A stretch of 15,937 bases of DNA, taken from positions 1-15,937 of the forward strand of contig CAYLUN010000115.1 of NCBI GenBank assembly GCA_964386865.1, in the 5' to 3' direction. Numbering within the stretch: position 1 is the first letter of the stretch; the number at the start of each line of letters is the position of its first letter. This DNA is from CAYLUN01 sp964386865. Its GTDB lineage: Bacteria > Verrucomicrobiota > Kiritimatiellia > RFP12 > UBA1067. Of this stretch, positions 15,901 to 15,937 are shown piece after piece. The position numbers and the translations under genes were made by a program. The notes below the pieces were generated by a model. The model was not told where the DNA came from. It searched no databases and saw nothing but the letters and a program-made list of their open reading frames with translations.

Positions 15901-15937
15901 ATCGAGCTGCTCTTCTCGCGCAGCCCGTTCCTGCAGG
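9985..15937 (+). CDS. Giant exported alpha-2-macroglobulin-like protein, 3' end beyond the window
   Basis: An open frame of 1984 codons from the ATG at 9985 to the right edge, with no stop. Residues 1-20 are a signal peptide (VLACGLALAFACGAQ); a cysteine at 17 makes a weak lipoprotein site possible. About 21-410 is helical and charged. From about 418 (FGADAPVKLSAFVKNV, then YEINTFNYYRETGQPL) through about 930 runs a series of beta-sandwich-like stretches; GYYVDARGKNGEPLPGEPL and LKTDAQGRALLGVL recall macroglobulin repeats. About 1345-1420 is an alanine-, proline- and lysine-rich linker. After it come a conserved-looking TQEWAENNYWHLPIEEQDAD and, from about 1830, a TPR-like helical stretch (TLAVAYYMTLQDRVAEAAEW). 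No CGEQ-type thioester motif is seen. I recall very similar proteins of about 2100-2200 residues in planctomycete-like genomes, all uncharacterised, so perhaps 100-200 residues are missing. Probable place: periplasm or cell surface; function unknown. Confidence 0.8.
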   Translation, partial: MSERTVLACGLALAFACGAQEIGYIEAFSLAADREAALKELVPGTDDYYYFHALHAQNSGARPRFQETLDRWVRERNGTVTDRARELLNRQALLDYDKEPKKSLDYLRRELGLTFDHARKTGERAGDAPTALDNALLGVPALLRKALAQEPRSLERLEDAGLVLVAGQKITDEQRRSLLARLRRPDFPGVVDLIVADLAYRDSRGFGSHAIHRLLTLAQLDELLQKRPALRNESAFVTAYLAKLAPEDEVDLDTDPAAREAYYERVWAFVQTLDPVHNSLKANALYNRLRHDQGKGVYDRARFLDYVRLPREVHYLRPEYRQQVPRGDQFAQLSQDFRLVALPPVRNDEPLVRSYLLEFFKGDADYAAFTPTIRDDFLKPLFAEAKIVNGVGDPQQWAPLLAPDAYKRLKERVDIDFASDNPLTFGADAPVKLSAFVKNVPALLVKVYEINTFNYYRETGQPLNLAVNLDGLVASVTRRVEYKETAERRVTRTFDLPELKGRGAYVVELIGNGKSSRALVQKGRLDVLQEVTSAGHSFTVLDEAGKRVVDASGWLGGREFAADQEGCILIPFSTAPKGENIVIRQGGFATLLRFDHLAETYALKAGVYVDRESLIRREKALIAVRPVLTVNGRPVSLKLLEEPRLVIRSTDIQGIVTEKEVPGLTLREDAETVQEIQVPEGAVNLAVTLKARIQNLSLSKKVDLQDGETFAFNGIERTTEVQTLHVGRNTAGYYVDARGKNGEPLPGEPLACFFKPRCFREEVHAVLKTDAQGRALLGVLDGVARFRIQASAGPELAWSPSRDACDYPEALQGKAGENLRVPIVWYAADLTSEASLLETRHGQFVKDWNAALMAKNGFLELSGLPAGDYSLYLKTEGREIAVRVTAGDARDGFVVSPRRALELPRLAPLNVVSVTLGKEAVEVRLANATPFSRVHLIATRYIPEYDLFDKLGQSCTPGLLAQPWQPTRTFYESGRDIGDEYRYILDRQQAAKYPGNMLERPGLLLNPWSVRSTEAEAEHLAASTEFVNQAAGLARSAMKGYGGKGAKGGAVEGYFGLDFLKQPAVALLNVVPDKEGKVVVPREALKGLPYLRVLAVDPTTTVLKCVALEDSPVATRELRQVAGLDPKKTFAEQKRITAVAAKAAVTVGDVTTARFETYDTVAKAYRLLATLNADATFGEFSFVANWPDLDAKEQRRLYSKYACHELSFFLYHKDRKFFDAVIAPHLKNKKDKTFLDHWLLGDDLAGYLEPWRFGRLNAAERVLLGKRLREQEASVTRDLRESVELIPPDMEAFNRRFDTAVQTGALEADAPAGGAAGAVDALRKSMSEKQAGQLGAYMATSDMSSVIVPPAPAAAPAPMAAGLAMDPFAAADGKESAKAERRAGALSVKMKAAPDSSMRQRGLALVEKEMKDADKDGAAPLEESVFFAKQDKPREEARRFFQKLDQTQEWAENNYWHLPIEEQDADLVAVNAFWRDYAAHDGQAPFLSKAFPETATTFTEMMLALAVLELPFKAGKHEEKVEGLGYTLTAATPALLFHREICETPRKETAGGVLVAQHFFRADDRERVENGERFDKLVVEEFLPHVVYGAQVVLTNPTGSRQKLHALLQIPMGALPVNSGFYTRGLYIVLEPYSTQTQEYFFYFSATGDYPHYPVTLADNACVVGSAAPFSFHVVNKLSKVDTTSWAWISQNGTEEEVLAFLNTQNIRRIESELVEIAWRMKDRAFFKKVVALVETRHVYDETLWSYGVFNDDPATIREFLRHHDFADRCGLCLVSPLLTLEPVERCDYQHLEYAPLVNPRVHQVGARRTILNTRFREHYQRLLSVLSYKAKLDAADTLAVAYYMTLQDRVAEAAEWFGRVDRKAVPEQLQSDYLEAYLAFYKGDLELARKIAMRHADEGVDRWRNRFAQVLAQLNEIAGGAAEVTDQEKRDQAQAALAASEPVLELQVEAGRIRLDTRNLKACTLNFYPMDIELLFSRSPFLQ

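Noticed and set aside
9985..15937. A true thioester-containing alpha-2-macroglobulin or a polyketide/nonribosomal megasynthase
   Set aside because: No CGEQ-type thioester and no ketosynthase, adenylation or carrier-protein motifs were found. The protein has a signal peptide and macroglobulin-like beta segments only.
1..15937. CRISPR array, tRNA or rRNA genes
   Set aside because: No regularly spaced identical repeats, no tRNA-like cloverleaf sequence and no rRNA signature were seen.

Overview
The window looks like chromosomal DNA of a polysaccharide-degrading member of the PVC superphylum (Planctomycetota, Verrucomicrobiota, Kiritimatiellota, Lentisphaerota). The grounds are high G+C content in most of the window, three exported one-cysteine sulfatases in a row, a GH50-like TIM-barrel protein, a CehA/McbA-type metallohydrolase, and a giant exported protein of a type I recall from planctomycete-like genomes. 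Kiritimatiellota or Verrucomicrobiota seem most likely, but the phylum is inferred from gene content only.

Layout. Positions 1-1150 are visibly lower in G+C and look like accessory DNA: a probable IS3-family terminus (1-53) abutting a truncated gene (54-255), a gamma-glutamylcyclotransferase-like gene (327-881), and a palindrome-rich spacer. A minus-strand pair follows: a toxin-antitoxin-type antitoxin (2984-3214) whose end overlaps the start of an exported CehA/McbA-like metallohydrolase (1153-2997), where the toxin gene would normally be. Then comes a minus-strand sulfatase cluster, read from right to left: an S1_11-like sulfatase (8064-9665), a spacer with a REPIN-like double hairpin, an S1_4-like sulfatase (6355-7968), a Tat-exported sulfatase (4865-6358) and a GH50-like protein (3414-4865). 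The last three overlap by 4 and 1 bases and are almost certainly one translationally coupled operon. A 319-base divergent spacer with promoter-like and palindromic sequences separates this cluster from a plus-strand gene (9985 to beyond the right edge) encoding at least 1984 residues of an exported, alpha-2-macroglobulin-like protein without a visible thioester motif.

How the genes may work together. The sulfatases carry three different active-site cores (CSPSR, CWPTR, CTPYR) and use both Sec-type and Tat-type signals. This suggests stepwise removal of chemically different sulfate esters from one complex sulfated glycan, with the GH50-like protein acting on the desulfated sugar chain. No sulfatase-maturing enzyme, sugar transporter or regulator is present in the window. 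The most unusual features are the antitoxin coupled to a metallohydrolase at what looks like a leftover toxin start, and inverted hairpin repeats with compensating base changes in the spacers. No tRNA, rRNA, CRISPR array or complete insertion sequence was seen.
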